A stretch of DNA of 19,360 bases. Origin: Cytophagales bacterium (GTDB taxonomy: Bacteria > Bacteroidota > Bacteroidia > Cytophagales > Cyclobacteriaceae). Shown piece by piece: positions 1 to 7,576 of the stretch (positions are counted from its first letter, which is position 1; every line of letters begins with the position of its first letter). The stretch is taken from NCBI GenBank assembly GCA_024643485.1, contig JAHEMU010000007.1, positions 1 through 19,360 of the forward strand. The letters are read 5' to 3'. A program made the translations under genes and the position numbers. The notes under the pieces were generated by a model. That model saw nothing but the letters and a program-made list of their open reading frames with translations, did not search any database and was not told the DNA's origin.

Positions 1-626
1 TAATTGGTCTGTTTTTAATGATGACCGTTGCAGCACATGCTCAAGTAAATTTAGGAGTTAAATTAACACCCGGCTTGAGTTTTACCCGCGTTTCAGAAAA
101 TTCAGATGTACTTGATGTAACTGATACAAAAAGTGGGTTGAAATACATTGGAGGTATATTCCTGGATTTAGAGTTTGCAGAAAACTATTTTTTCAGTACT
201 GGTATTAATTACACCACACGTAAAATGAATTTTACTTCAACACTTACGGGGATTGGACAATTTTCTTATACAGATGAGTATAATCTACAATACGTCCAAG
301 TACCGATTTCAATCAAATTATATACCAACGAGGTTGCTATAGACAAGAAAGTCTATTTTCAAGTAGGTGCGCTCGCTGATATAAAGATAGGCGATGATCT
401 GGATTCAAATAACAATTTGCATATTGCTGACGAACTGTCGTCTTTTGACACTGGGCTATTGTTGGCTTCTGGCTTGGAGCTAAGTTTGGGTACAAATACA
501 AAAGCATTTGCCGGACTAACTTTTCAACGCAATTTTTTAAACGTAATTAAAAGTCAAATCGATGTTGGTGGTGATGTGAAAATGCAACACACCTTTTTTG
601 GGATTGAAGTTGGAGTAAAATTCTAA
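1..626 (+). CDS. Outer-membrane beta-barrel protein (PorT-like), 5' end missing
   Basis: The frame is open to the left edge, so the start lies outside the window. The residues encoded before the first visible ATG (position 18) are hydrophobic (IGLFL) and continue into MMTVAAHAQ. This is the second half of a Sec signal peptide with an AHA-Q cleavage site. The mature part, about 190 residues, alternates short beta-strand-like stretches (for example YFFSTGINYTTRKMNF) with polar turns. It ends in a strand with a terminal Phe (FGIEVGVKF), as outer-membrane barrels do. Small porin-like barrels of this kind (outer membrane protein beta-barrel / PorT-like families) are abundant in Bacteroidota, and most have no known substrate. 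I infer an outer-membrane location; the specific role is unknown. A strong hairpin terminator follows immediately. Confidence 0.75.
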   Translation, partial: IGLFLMMTVAAHAQVNLGVKLTPGLSFTRVSENSDVLDVTDTKSGLKYIGGIFLDLEFAENYFFSTGINYTTRKMNFTSTLTGIGQFSYTDEYNLQYVQVPISIKLYTNEVAIDKKVYFQVGALADIKIGDDLDSNNNLHIADELSSFDTGLLLASGLELSLGTNTKAFAGLTFQRNFLNVIKSQIDVGGDVKMQHTFFGIEVGVKF

Positions 627-628
627 AC

Positions 629-688
629 AAAACTAGTCCAAAAAGAAAGGGCTTCCAAACGGAAGCCCTTTCTTTTTGGACTAGTTTT
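629..688 (+). terminator. Perfect 28-bp hairpin terminator after the beta-barrel gene
   Basis: The arms at 629-656 and 661-688 are perfectly complementary over 28 bp around an AAAC loop (657-660). The hairpin starts 3 bases after the stop codon. The 3' arm ends in a T-run (685-689), so it fits an intrinsic terminator for the upstream gene. It is nearly symmetric, so it could also stop transcripts arriving from the right. Confidence 0.85.
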
Positions 689-749
689 TCAAATATATAA
701 CTATTCTAATATTTTGGTACTCGTTGTAACATCTATTAAATTCACACTT

Positions 750-778
750 ATGTTATTTATTTAAATTCTAAATAACAT
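750..778. repeat. 10-bp inverted repeat in the AT-rich gap
   Basis: ATGTTATTTA (750-759) and TAAATAACAT (769-778) are exact reverse complements separated by a 9-base AT-only-but-one spacer. The element lies in an AT-rich stretch between convergent genes. It has no T-tract, so it does not look like a terminator. It could be a protein-binding palindrome or an easily melted element; the function is unknown. Confidence 0.4.
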
Positions 779-951
779 TAAAAAAGGCTTTACAAACCAA
801 TATGATATCATTTCAAATTAAAGACATTCATTAATTTCTTCAATTAACCACATTAAATAATTGATGTAAGGTGGCCAATTTTACATAAAATGAAAGGAAG
901 AAAAAAACAGGAATTTTACCTTTTTACAGATTTGGAAAAAGCAACAAAAAG

Positions 952-1058
952 TTTTCCACATTTTGAAAAAGTTTTCCACATCGATTTCAACGACACGTCT
1001 AAAACGCTATTTCTGTGATTTATCCAACGATTTCAAGGAATCTGAAATATGTGGAAAA
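952..1058. promoter_or_regulatory. Cluster of three DnaA-box-like sites (TTTTCCACA)
   Basis: TTTTCCACA occurs at 952-960 and 972-980 on the plus strand and at 1050-1058 on the minus strand. Each differs by one base from the classical DnaA box TTATCCACA. The first two sit in a repeated AAAAAGTTTTCCACAT (946-961 and 966-981), spaced exactly 20 bp apart, or about two helical turns. A weaker TTATCCAAC lies at 1020-1028. The cluster beside AT-rich DNA could be a replication origin or a DnaA-binding locus. That is inference; no dnaA, dnaN or other origin-linked gene is in the window. Confidence 0.4.
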
Positions 1059-1166
1059 CTCACCAAAAAATTTACTTCAGTAAATAATCATTCAAATTAA
1101 GCCTTATTGCCCATTTTTTGAATTTATGAAAACATGAAACTATCTTCATAATTGGGGTGTAAGGTT

Positions 1167-3014
1167 TTATTCACTTTGTTGTCTTTTTAATTTATGGCGG
1201 TAGGTGCTAAAAATTCTAGATTTAGAAACAAATCCGATGTAACGCCCATTATCGAGCACTGGTAAATTCCAAGCATTGGTCATTTCGAACTTATGCATTA
1301 CAGATTGCATATTTTCATGAGAATTAATAAAGGCAGGAGGCACACTCATTAGAGAGCTTACTTCCACTTCCTCTTGAGATTCCGCATCAAACATAATCTC
1401 GCGAATATCATCCAACGTTACAATACCCACCAGCTCCTTGTTTTTATTTATAACTGGAAATATATTTCTTTTACTTTGTTTTACTAACTCTACTAACTCA
1501 GCAAGTTTGGCATCTACAGGAATACTTAATAAATCCTTTTCAATAATTTTCTTGATATCAATTTGACTTAGGACTTGTCTGTCTTTATCATATTGAATTA
1601 AATCCCCACGCTCGATTAAGTTCTTAGTGTACAGTGAATTTTTTTCAAAAATAGAACTAGTAAAGTATGAAATAGCTGACACTAACATTAAAGGTACAAA
1701 TAGCTCATACCCACTTGTAATCTCTGCAATAAGGAAAATTGCAGTAAGTGGGGCATGTAAAACACCGCTCATTGCTCCACACATTCCAATTAAGGTGAAG
1801 TTGGAACTACTAATTACTTCCGCCCCATAGAAGTAATTTACGACTGTGGCATAAGCAAAGCCTACTACAGCACCAATAAATAAAGAAGGCGCAAAAATTC
1901 CTCCACTACCGCCCGCTCCAATGGTTATCGCAGAAGCGATCGGTTTGATTAACGCTACAGCTACTAAAAACAAAACCAACAATGGAATATTCGATCCACT
2001 TTCAAAAAAGAAACTATTTTGAAGGACTGTATCCGGATTATTACTTAATAATAACTTAATGGTGTTATAACCCTCTCCATAAATTGGAGGAAATATAAAT
2101 ATTATAATACCTAATAGCACTCCTCCAATCGCTCCTCTTCTAAGATTGGATTTTAATTTTCTAATTGCCGCCTCTGTTTTGTACATTAAACGGGTAAAAT
2201 ATACACTTGCCAACCCTGTTACTACTCCTAAAAAGAAATAATAAGGGACATCAGCTGCGATAAATGGATCCTGTAATTGGAATGAAAACAGCACATCATC
2301 GCCCAAAAGCATTAATGAAATAATAGATCCACTTACCGAAGAAATTAACAAAGGAACAAAGTTTGAAATTCGCACTTCGGCTAATATGACCTCCATACAA
2401 AAAATCACGCCGGCAATGGGGGAGTTAAAAATGGCTGATATTGCTCCAGCTGCACCACAGCCAATCATGATATTTCTTTTCTTCTGATCTAAATGGGCTA
2501 AAATACTAATGTTTGAACCAATGGCCGAACCCGTCACTACGATTGGGGCCTCCAACCCTACTGACCCTCCAAACCCTACGGTAAGCGCACTAGTAACTAG
2601 CCTGGAATACATTTTGGTCTTTTGGATAATCCCTGAACGTTTGGAAATATCATACAAAATCTGGGTAATTCCATGCCCCAGGTTTTCCTTCAACAAATAG
2701 TTAGCGACCAATACAGTGAGTAGAATTCCCACCATTGGAAACGCGAGGTAATAATAATTGGCCAATTGTTTATCGAAGCTACTGGTTAGCAAGTTCTCGA
2801 TAAAATGAACCGTCACCTTTAAGAGCACAGCAGCAAGACCACTTAAAATACCAATTAGTGATCCAACAATAAGAATAAAGTTTCGGTCACTGATGTGTTT
2901 AAGCCTCCAAATTAGAAACTTTAGTAAATAATCATTCCACTTTTTTTGAAGCGACATGTTGGGAAATTGACAAAAATATTGAAACAGGGTATCAAAATAG
3001 TTAGATTGTTTCAA
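1167..3014 (-). CDS. ClC-family chloride channel/transporter with C-terminal CBS pair
   Basis: This is a 615-residue polytopic inner-membrane protein that should move chloride or a similar anion. Hydrophobic helices fill residues 45-455. The ClC signatures are present: GHGITQ near 113 (in place of GSGIP), GLEAP at 153-157 with the gating glutamate E155, and GGIFAP at 371-376. Two CBS domains follow at about 487-545 and 552-608; these usually sense adenine nucleotides. At the inner 'proton glutamate' position the sequence reads MEV (207-209), with Val209 where exchangers have Glu. This is the channel-like pattern. The first ATG (3014) coincides with a promoter-like box on the same strand, so Met20 (start at 2957) may be the real start. 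The gene diverges from the flavoprotein gene on the right. No clear terminator follows it. Confidence 0.9.
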   Translation of the reverse strand: MKQSNYFDTLFQYFCQFPNMSLQKKWNDYLLKFLIWRLKHISDRNFILIVGSLIGILSGLAAVLLKVTVHFIENLLTSSFDKQLANYYYLAFPMVGILLTVLVANYLLKENLGHGITQILYDISKRSGIIQKTKMYSRLVTSALTVGFGGSVGLEAPIVVTGSAIGSNISILAHLDQKKRNIMIGCGAAGAISAIFNSPIAGVIFCMEVILAEVRISNFVPLLISSVSGSIISLMLLGDDVLFSFQLQDPFIAADVPYYFFLGVVTGLASVYFTRLMYKTEAAIRKLKSNLRRGAIGGVLLGIIIFIFPPIYGEGYNTIKLLLSNNPDTVLQNSFFFESGSNIPLLVLFLVAVALIKPIASAITIGAGGSGGIFAPSLFIGAVVGFAYATVVNYFYGAEVISSSNFTLIGMCGAMSGVLHAPLTAIFLIAEITSGYELFVPLMLVSAISYFTSSIFEKNSLYTKNLIERGDLIQYDKDRQVLSQIDIKKIIEKDLLSIPVDAKLAELVELVKQSKRNIFPVINKNKELVGIVTLDDIREIMFDAESQEEVEVSSLMSVPPAFINSHENMQSVMHKFEMTNAWNLPVLDNGRYIGFVSKSRIFSTYRHKLKRQQSE

Positions 3015-3034
3015 AAATACATATTATAGTTTTG
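3006..3034 (+). promoter_or_regulatory. Promoter of the nitronate monooxygenase gene
   Basis: TTG (3006-3008), an 18-base spacer and TAGTTTTG (3027-3034) match the Bacteroidota promoter form TTG...TANNTTTG. The expected start of transcription is near 3041, about 23 bases before the ATG at 3064. It overlaps the start region of the divergent ClC gene. Confidence 0.5.
3012..3019 (-). promoter_or_regulatory. Possible -7 box (TATTTTTG) for the ClC gene
   Basis: Read on the minus strand, this is TATTTTTG, which fits the Bacteroidota -7 consensus TANNTTTG. Transcription would begin near 3005, downstream of the first in-frame ATG (3014). That would favour the Met20 start at 2957. No good TTG is seen at the expected -33 distance, so the call is weak. 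Confidence 0.3.
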
Positions 3035-3063
3035 GTTACCTAAACAGTTTTTATCTTTAGATA

Positions 3064-4011
3064 ATGAAAAATCGAGTTACCTCTTTATTTGAAATTGAAT
3101 TGCCCATAATACAAGGTGGGATGGTGTGGTGTTCAGGTTGGAAATTGGCGAGTGCGGTAAGCAACAACGGTGGTTTAGGTTTGCTTGGGGCTGGATCTAT
3201 GTATCCTGAAGTGCTTAGAGAGCACATTCAAAAAATGAAAATAGCGACTGATAAACCTTTTGGCGTAAACGTCCCACTACTCTACCCTGATATTGAGAAA
3301 TTAATGGAAATAATCATTTCTGAGGGAGTAAAAATCATTTTCACCTCCGCGGGTAATCCTACTACATGGACGCAAAAACTTAAAGAAGAAGGACTAATCG
3401 TTGTACACGTTGTATCTAGCGCCAAATTTGCTATAAAAGCAGCGAATGCGGGGGTCGACGCCATCGTTGCGGAAGGTTTTGAAGCCGGTGGGCATAATGG
3501 TAGAGAAGAAACCACCACCATGTGTTTGATCCCTATTGTTAAGGAGGCCATACAAATTCCGTTGATAGCAGCGGGCGGTATTGGATCGGGTAACAGCATG
3601 GCTGCTGCTTTTGCTTTGGGGGCTGAAGGGGTACAAATAGGGAGTCGATTTGCGGCCTCAAAAGAGTCTTCCGCACATGATTTATATAAAAAAGCAATCA
3701 TAGCCAGTAAGGAGGGTGACACAGCGCTCACACTTAAATCAATAACTCCGGTACGGTTATTAAAAAACTCATTTTACCAACAGGTATTACTGGCAGAAGA
3801 AAGAGGTGCTACAAAAGAAGAACTGATCAGCTTACTTGGAAAAAGGCGCGCAAAGGCCGGTATATTCGAAGGAGAATTAGAGGAAGGAGAATTGGAGGTA
3901 GGGCAAATTAGCGCCGCCATATCTAAATTAGAATCTGTAGAAGAAATTATTTTGGATATAAAAGATACATTCCGAACTTGCATTCATCAACTAACATCGC
4001 TTACCATTTAA
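3064..4011 (+). CDS. Nitronate monooxygenase / FabK-like FMN protein
   Basis: This 315-residue TIM-barrel flavoprotein belongs to the 2-nitropropane dioxygenase family. The family holds FMN-dependent nitronate monooxygenases, which detoxify alkyl nitronates such as propionate 3-nitronate, and FabK-type enoyl-ACP reductases. Visible signatures are PIIQGGM (14-20) at the first strand, the catalytic-histidine segment EAGGHNG with H144, and the FMN-phosphate-binding glycine segments AAGGIGSG (169-176) and GAEGVQIGSRF (187-196). The C-terminal segment near 260-285 (AKAGIFEGELEEGELEVGQ) is typical of bacterial members of the family. Nitronate monooxygenase is the more likely annotation, but FabK-like reductase activity cannot be excluded from sequence. 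Ten bases separate it from the downstream esterase gene, so the two are probably co-transcribed. Confidence 0.85.
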   Translation: MKNRVTSLFEIELPIIQGGMVWCSGWKLASAVSNNGGLGLLGAGSMYPEVLREHIQKMKIATDKPFGVNVPLLYPDIEKLMEIIISEGVKIIFTSAGNPTTWTQKLKEEGLIVVHVVSSAKFAIKAANAGVDAIVAEGFEAGGHNGREETTTMCLIPIVKEAIQIPLIAAGGIGSGNSMAAAFALGAEGVQIGSRFAASKESSAHDLYKKAIIASKEGDTALTLKSITPVRLLKNSFYQQVLLAEERGATKEELISLLGKRRAKAGIFEGELEEGELEVGQISAAISKLESVEEIILDIKDTFRTCIHQLTSLTI

Positions 4012-4021
4012 TTTAATCCAT

Positions 4022-4777
4022 TTGAAATTACAAGTTACGAAAATTGGCTCAGGACCATCCATTATAATTCTTCATGGGTTTTTAGGAACTTCTGACAATT
4101 GGATAAGTATAGGAAGAGCACTTTCTGAATTTAGAACTGTTTATTTGGTTGATCAAAGGAATCATGGGCGTTCCTTTCATTCAGAAGAGTTCAATTACGA
4201 TTTATTGGCTGATGATCTCTATCAATTGATTCAAGAAGAACGCATAGAAAACCCCGTATTAATCGGTCATAGCATGGGAGGTAAAGTGGTAATGAATTAT
4301 TCCCTGCGTTATCCCGACTCTTTCGATAAATTAATTATTGTAGACATTTCACCTCGATATTATCCTGTACATCATCAAAAAATTTTAGCAGGGCTTCTTG
4401 CCATCCCAATGACAAGCATCACCACAAGAAATGAAGCCGATGATATCCTTTCAGAGTATGTTGATCAACCTTCCATTCGGCAATTTTTATTGAAAAACCT
4501 AGACAGGACTTCGGAAGGATATAAGTGGAAAGCTAATTTGAAAGTTTTAAATCACCTAATAGAAGAAGTAGGTAAAGAGATTTACAAAGAATCAGTTACC
4601 GAAAAACAGGTTTATTTTATCCGAGGTGATCAATCTGATTATATTCGACCTACCGACCGTGAACAAATAAAATCAATGTATCCGATGAGCAAAATACTAA
4701 CTATAAAAAACGCTGGACATTGGCTACATGCGGAACAACAAGATTCCTTTTTCCGTACACTTTTAGCCATTTTGTAA
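4022..4777 (+). CDS. Alpha/beta hydrolase, YbfF-like esterase
   Basis: This 251-residue cytoplasmic serine hydrolase resembles the YbfF acyl-thioester/ester hydrolase group. It has the oxyanion loop LHGFLGTSDNW (17-27), the VDQRNHGRS strand-turn (43-51), the nucleophile elbow GHSMGG with Ser84, a probable acid Asp206 in GDQSDYI, and His233 in NAGHWLHAE. The start is a TTG, because no ATG or GTG lies between the upstream stop and the conserved LHG motif, and MKLQVTKIGSGP matches the usual family N-terminus. It follows the nitronate monooxygenase by 10 bases, apparently in one operon. Its natural substrate cannot be read from sequence. The nearby hairpin terminator serves the opposite strand better than this gene. 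Confidence 0.85.
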   Translation: MKLQVTKIGSGPSIIILHGFLGTSDNWISIGRALSEFRTVYLVDQRNHGRSFHSEEFNYDLLADDLYQLIQEERIENPVLIGHSMGGKVVMNYSLRYPDSFDKLIIVDISPRYYPVHHQKILAGLLAIPMTSITTRNEADDILSEYVDQPSIRQFLLKNLDRTSEGYKWKANLKVLNHLIEEVGKEIYKESVTEKQVYFIRGDQSDYIRPTDREQIKSMYPMSKILTIKNAGHWLHAEQQDSFFRTLLAIL

Positions 4778-4805
4778 TAAAAAAAGGAGCAACAAATGTT
4801 GCTCC
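4778..4805 (-). terminator. Terminator of the SulP/carbonic anhydrase operon
   Basis: GGAGCAAC (4786-4793) and GTTGCTCC (4798-4805) form an 8-bp stem with an AAAT loop. On the minus strand the stem is followed by a run of seven T (4785-4779), so it is an intrinsic terminator for the carbonic anhydrase gene ending at 4837. On the plus strand there is no T-tract after the stem; termination of the esterase gene there would be weak. Confidence 0.7.
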
Positions 4806-4836
4806 CCGGTTAACAGCACTCCGCTAAAAGCACTTA

Positions 4837-5481
4837 TTAATCATAAAACTCGACTCCGCCGGTAGCCACGTTATACATTGCACCAACAATTTTAATTTCA
4901 CCATCCTTTTCAAGTTGGTTGAGTATTTCACTTCTTTTTCGAATAGCCTCTATATTCAAATTCACATTGATTTCACCTACGCGTTCCACATCTGCCTTAT
5001 TTTCCACAGACCAACTTTTATTTTCAGATTTTGCATGCTCAATCGCTGGATTAATATTTTCAAGCATTTTAGTTAAATGACCCATTTTTACCCCGTTGCA
5101 GGCACCTTGAATTGCACCACATGAAGTATGACCCATCACCACTACTAGCTTAGAACCCGCTACTTTACACCCGAACTCCATACTACCAAGTATATCATCA
5201 TTGATAAAATTCCCTGCAATTCTCACAGGAAATACGTATCCTATCCCTTGGTCGAATACTACTTCAACCGGCACCCTTGAATCGATACAACTTAATATCA
5301 CTGCGTAAGGAAATTGTCCTTTGCTAGTTACTTCGATTTGTTCATGCCAATCATGCTCGGTGTTTGTCCCTTCTAAAAATCGCTTATTCCCTTCCTTAAG
5401 GAGTGTAAGCGCTTCATCAGGCCCTAATTGTTCTTGAATTTTTTTTGAATAATCTGCGAACGTTTCTATATAAGTAGTCAT
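4837..5481 (-). CDS. Beta-class carbonic anhydrase
   Basis: This 214-residue cytoplasmic zinc enzyme interconverts CO2 and bicarbonate. The beta-class signatures are complete. CIDSRV holds the zinc ligand Cys65 and the Asp67/Arg69 pair, and GHTSCGA holds the zinc ligands His118 and Cys121. The length is normal for the class and there is no signal peptide. The ATG lies 28 bases downstream of the SulP transporter gene on the same strand, and a hairpin terminator follows. This indicates a two-gene operon in which bicarbonate brought in by the transporter is equilibrated with CO2 for anaplerotic carboxylation and pH balance. The operon role is inference; the enzyme assignment is firm. Confidence 0.93.
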   Translation of the reverse strand: MTTYIETFADYSKKIQEQLGPDEALTLLKEGNKRFLEGTNTEHDWHEQIEVTSKGQFPYAVILSCIDSRVPVEVVFDQGIGYVFPVRIAGNFINDDILGSMEFGCKVAGSKLVVVMGHTSCGAIQGACNGVKMGHLTKMLENINPAIEHAKSENKSWSVENKADVERVGEINVNLNIEAIRKRSEILNQLEKDGEIKIVGAMYNVATGGVEFYD

Positions 5482-5509
5482 AATTATCAGTTTAAAATGT
5501 TTAAAACAA

Positions 5510-7105
5510 TTATCTTTTTTGATTCAAATTGCTTTTAAATTTTTGAATCGGATTAGGTAATTTTTTCTTTACTAACTCTATTATTTCAACGGTAATTTCC
5601 CGATCAACAGCCCCTTGTTTAAAATCTTCGATAATTTCCAGGACATCAGGATGAATATAGGTTGATTTTGAAGCGTCAATTTTAACTATTGACCCATCGG
5701 GCACCACTTCAAATGTGTGTAACAAACCAGCCTTATTAAGAAAACTTACATTTTCCGCCAATTGTATATGTATTAACGGGTGATCATTTTCGTCTGTTTT
5801 TTCAGGAATATGGTAAGGGATTTTATAGTTATTCCACAGGATGTGAAAAATACCTACAATTAGCCCCAGCGTAATACCCATTAATAAATCGGTAAACAAG
5901 ATACCGGCTATTGTTACTATAAATGGAATGAATTCAGACTTACCTTTTCGTAACATATCTTTAAATAAAGATGGTTTTGCCAATTTATATCCAACCATAA
6001 GTAAAATAGCGGCCAAACTTGCTAATGGAATCAGGTTCAGAACATTTGGAATTAGCATTGCCGAAAGAAGTATCAAGACACCATGAAGAAAAGCAGAGGC
6101 TTTGGTTCTTCCACCACTTTGAATATTGGCACTACTTCGTACAATAACTTGTGTGATAGGAAGGCCTCCTATTAAACCAGAAATGATATTTCCGGATCCT
6201 TGAGCAATCAATTCCTTATTGGTAGGAGTTACACGTTTCCAAGGATCGAGTTTATCAGTTGCCTCGACACAAAGTAAGGTTTCCATACTAGCAACTACAG
6301 CAATAGTAAATGCAACAACGTATACATCAGGGTTATTCCAATGGCTAAAATCTGGCAAACTAAACTGGCTTAAAAATCCAGCAAATGAATCAGGTACAGG
6401 AAGGCTAACCATTTGTTTCCCGGTTATTCCTATAACTGAATCGTCCATGAATAATAGTGAATAAACTATTCCGACAATTACTACGATAAGAGGTCCTTGT
6501 ACCAGTTGGAAAGCACGAATGCGCTTAATAAATTTTTGTTCCCACAAAATTAAAATAGTCATAGAAACAGCAGCCACCAAAATAGCTCCGGGACTCACTG
6601 ATTCCAACATATAATAAAATTCGGAAAGGGTATTGTGGCCGTCGGGTTGTATGAAAGCCAATTCTCCTTCTGGTACCCTATCGTAACCAAATGCGTGTGG
6701 AATTTGCTTTAAGATAATTATGATACCAATACCCGAAAGCATACCTTTAATCACTGAATTTGGAAAATAATAGCCAATAATCCCTGCCTTTAACACACCT
6801 AACCCAATTTGGATTACACCAGAAATAACTACGGCTAATAGAAATATTTCAAAGCCTCCTAAATCCTGAATAGAATTTAACACAATAACAGCAAGACCGG
6901 CTGCGGGCCCACTTACTCCAAGAGGAGAGCCGCTTAATAAAGCAACAACTATACCTCCAACTATTCCGGCAATAATACCTGAAAATAACGGGGCTCCTGA
7001 AGCCATTGCGATACCTAAACAAAGTGGTACGGCCACTAAAAAAACAATAATACTTGCCGGCAAATCGTGACGTAATTCACCAAATAATGAATTCTTCTTA
7101 TTCAT
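5510..7105 (-). CDS. SulP-family anion transporter, probable bicarbonate permease
   Basis: This 531-residue inner-membrane protein belongs to the SulP (SLC26-like) family. The N-terminal half begins with the family pattern: LPASIIVFLVAVPLCLGIAMASGAP (about 15-39), then GSPLGVSGPAAG (59-70). Multiple hydrophobic helices run to about residue 425. A C-terminal STAS-like domain (about 442-515) contains IVKIDASKSTYIHPDVLEII. SulP proteins carry sulfate, bicarbonate, chloride or dicarboxylates. The carbonic anhydrase gene 28 bases downstream makes bicarbonate the best guess, as in BicA-like systems and natural SulP-carbonic anhydrase fusions. Sulfate cannot be excluded from sequence. No clear promoter was found; the 88-base gap upstream holds only a poor candidate (TAATTTTG at 7193-7186, minus strand, with no TTG at -33). 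Confidence 0.88.
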   Translation of the reverse strand: MNKKNSLFGELRHDLPASIIVFLVAVPLCLGIAMASGAPLFSGIIAGIVGGIVVALLSGSPLGVSGPAAGLAVIVLNSIQDLGGFEIFLLAVVISGVIQIGLGVLKAGIIGYYFPNSVIKGMLSGIGIIIILKQIPHAFGYDRVPEGELAFIQPDGHNTLSEFYYMLESVSPGAILVAAVSMTILILWEQKFIKRIRAFQLVQGPLIVVIVGIVYSLLFMDDSVIGITGKQMVSLPVPDSFAGFLSQFSLPDFSHWNNPDVYVVAFTIAVVASMETLLCVEATDKLDPWKRVTPTNKELIAQGSGNIISGLIGGLPITQVIVRSSANIQSGGRTKASAFLHGVLILLSAMLIPNVLNLIPLASLAAILLMVGYKLAKPSLFKDMLRKGKSEFIPFIVTIAGILFTDLLMGITLGLIVGIFHILWNNYKIPYHIPEKTDENDHPLIHIQLAENVSFLNKAGLLHTFEVVPDGSIVKIDASKSTYIHPDVLEIIEDFKQGAVDREITVEIIELVKKKLPNPIQKFKSNLNQKR

Positions 7106-7193
7106 CTAAATTTATTAAAATGTACAAATGGAAAAACACCTGAATCCTAGAAAATAGGTCAGAGTAAACTGATCATGAACATCAGCAAAATTA

Positions 7194-7517
7194 TTAAATA
7201 ACGTCTGGAGGAGGGGTAGGAGAGTCCAAATAATGAACTAAACCAATTAACGCAAAATTATGAAGGGCGAACCAAGCGTTTGATTCATCCAAAAATGAAT
7301 TTACTATTGGCAAAATCACTTCATCATCTTCCCAATCAGAAAATTCCTTTGAATCTTCTTGATCGGTATCATCAGCTAGAGAACTTAATTCGATTGGATG
7401 ATCATTTGAAAGAGCTAAATAGATGACCGATTCAAATGAGATTATAAGACCAACTACAATGAGTACACATTGTATTAACCTGATTCCTTTCATCTGATAT
7501 CGTTTTGCTCTTTTCAT
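7194..7517 (-). CDS. Small hypothetical single-pass membrane or secreted protein
   Basis: I do not recognise this protein. The frame is open from 7559, but its first 14 codons lie inside the infB terminator hairpin. The start is therefore more likely Met at 7517 (107 residues) or at 7493 (99 residues, MKGIRLIQCVL). The latter places a positively charged end directly before a hydrophobic segment (LIQCVLIVVGLIISFESVIYLAL). That segment is either a membrane anchor or a signal peptide. A strongly acidic stretch follows (DDTDQEDSKEFSDWEDDE), then a hydrophobic part and a proline-rich end, SPTPPPDVI. It lies on the same strand as the SulP-carbonic anhydrase pair, 88 bases upstream, and could be co-transcribed with it; that is inference. 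It could also be an independent envelope protein. Confidence 0.5.
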   Translation of the reverse strand: MKRAKRYQMKGIRLIQCVLIVVGLIISFESVIYLALSNDHPIELSSLADDTDQEDSKEFSDWEDDEVILPIVNSFLDESNAWFALHNFALIGLVHYLDSPTPPPDVI

Positions 7518-7518
7518 A

Positions 7519-7559
7519 AAAAGGTGTCGATTACATTCAGAAATAAACGTAATCGACAC
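7519..7559 (-). terminator. Terminator of the rimP-nusA-infB operon
   Basis: GTGTCGATTAC (7524-7534) and GTAATCGACAC (7549-7559) form a perfect 11-bp stem with a 14-base loop. On the minus strand the stem is followed by CCTTTTTA, the T-tract of an intrinsic terminator, 18 bases after the infB stop codon. It overlaps the upstream part of the open frame of the small hypothetical gene. Confidence 0.75.
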
Positions 7560-7576
7560 TAAAATGTTTTAACTTA

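Larger units (their letters stand above)
690..1166. other. Long non-coding gap between convergent genes
   Basis: This stretch of roughly 480 bases separates the end of a plus-strand gene from the end of the minus-strand ClC gene, so neither neighbour needs a promoter here. It is AT-rich on the left (700-950). It then holds two direct and one inverted copy of a DnaA-box-like 9-mer (952-1058), and a repeated CGATTTCAA (982-990 and 1028-1036). A loose inverted repeat, TTATGAA/TTCATAA, lies around 1124-1151. No convincing gene is visible. Confidence 0.6.

Noticed and set aside
946..981. CRISPR-like direct repeat
   Set aside because: There are only two copies of a 16-base unit with a 4-base spacer and no further units; a pair of protein-binding sites fits better.
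890..1018. Short open frame of 42 codons (MKGRKKQEFYLFTDLEKATK...) in the non-coding gap
   Set aside because: It has no visible ribosome-binding context or promoter, and its sequence is largely shaped by the A-rich and TTTTCCACA repeats it runs through. Likely chance.
3282..3731. Open frames on the minus strand opposite the nitronate monooxygenase gene
   Set aside because: They lie entirely opposite a strongly conserved flavoprotein gene and show no recognisable domain.
7106..7193. Hairpin CCTA/TAGG at about 7146-7158 as a terminator or riboswitch between the small gene and SulP
   Set aside because: The stem is only four base pairs without a T-tract; too weak to call.
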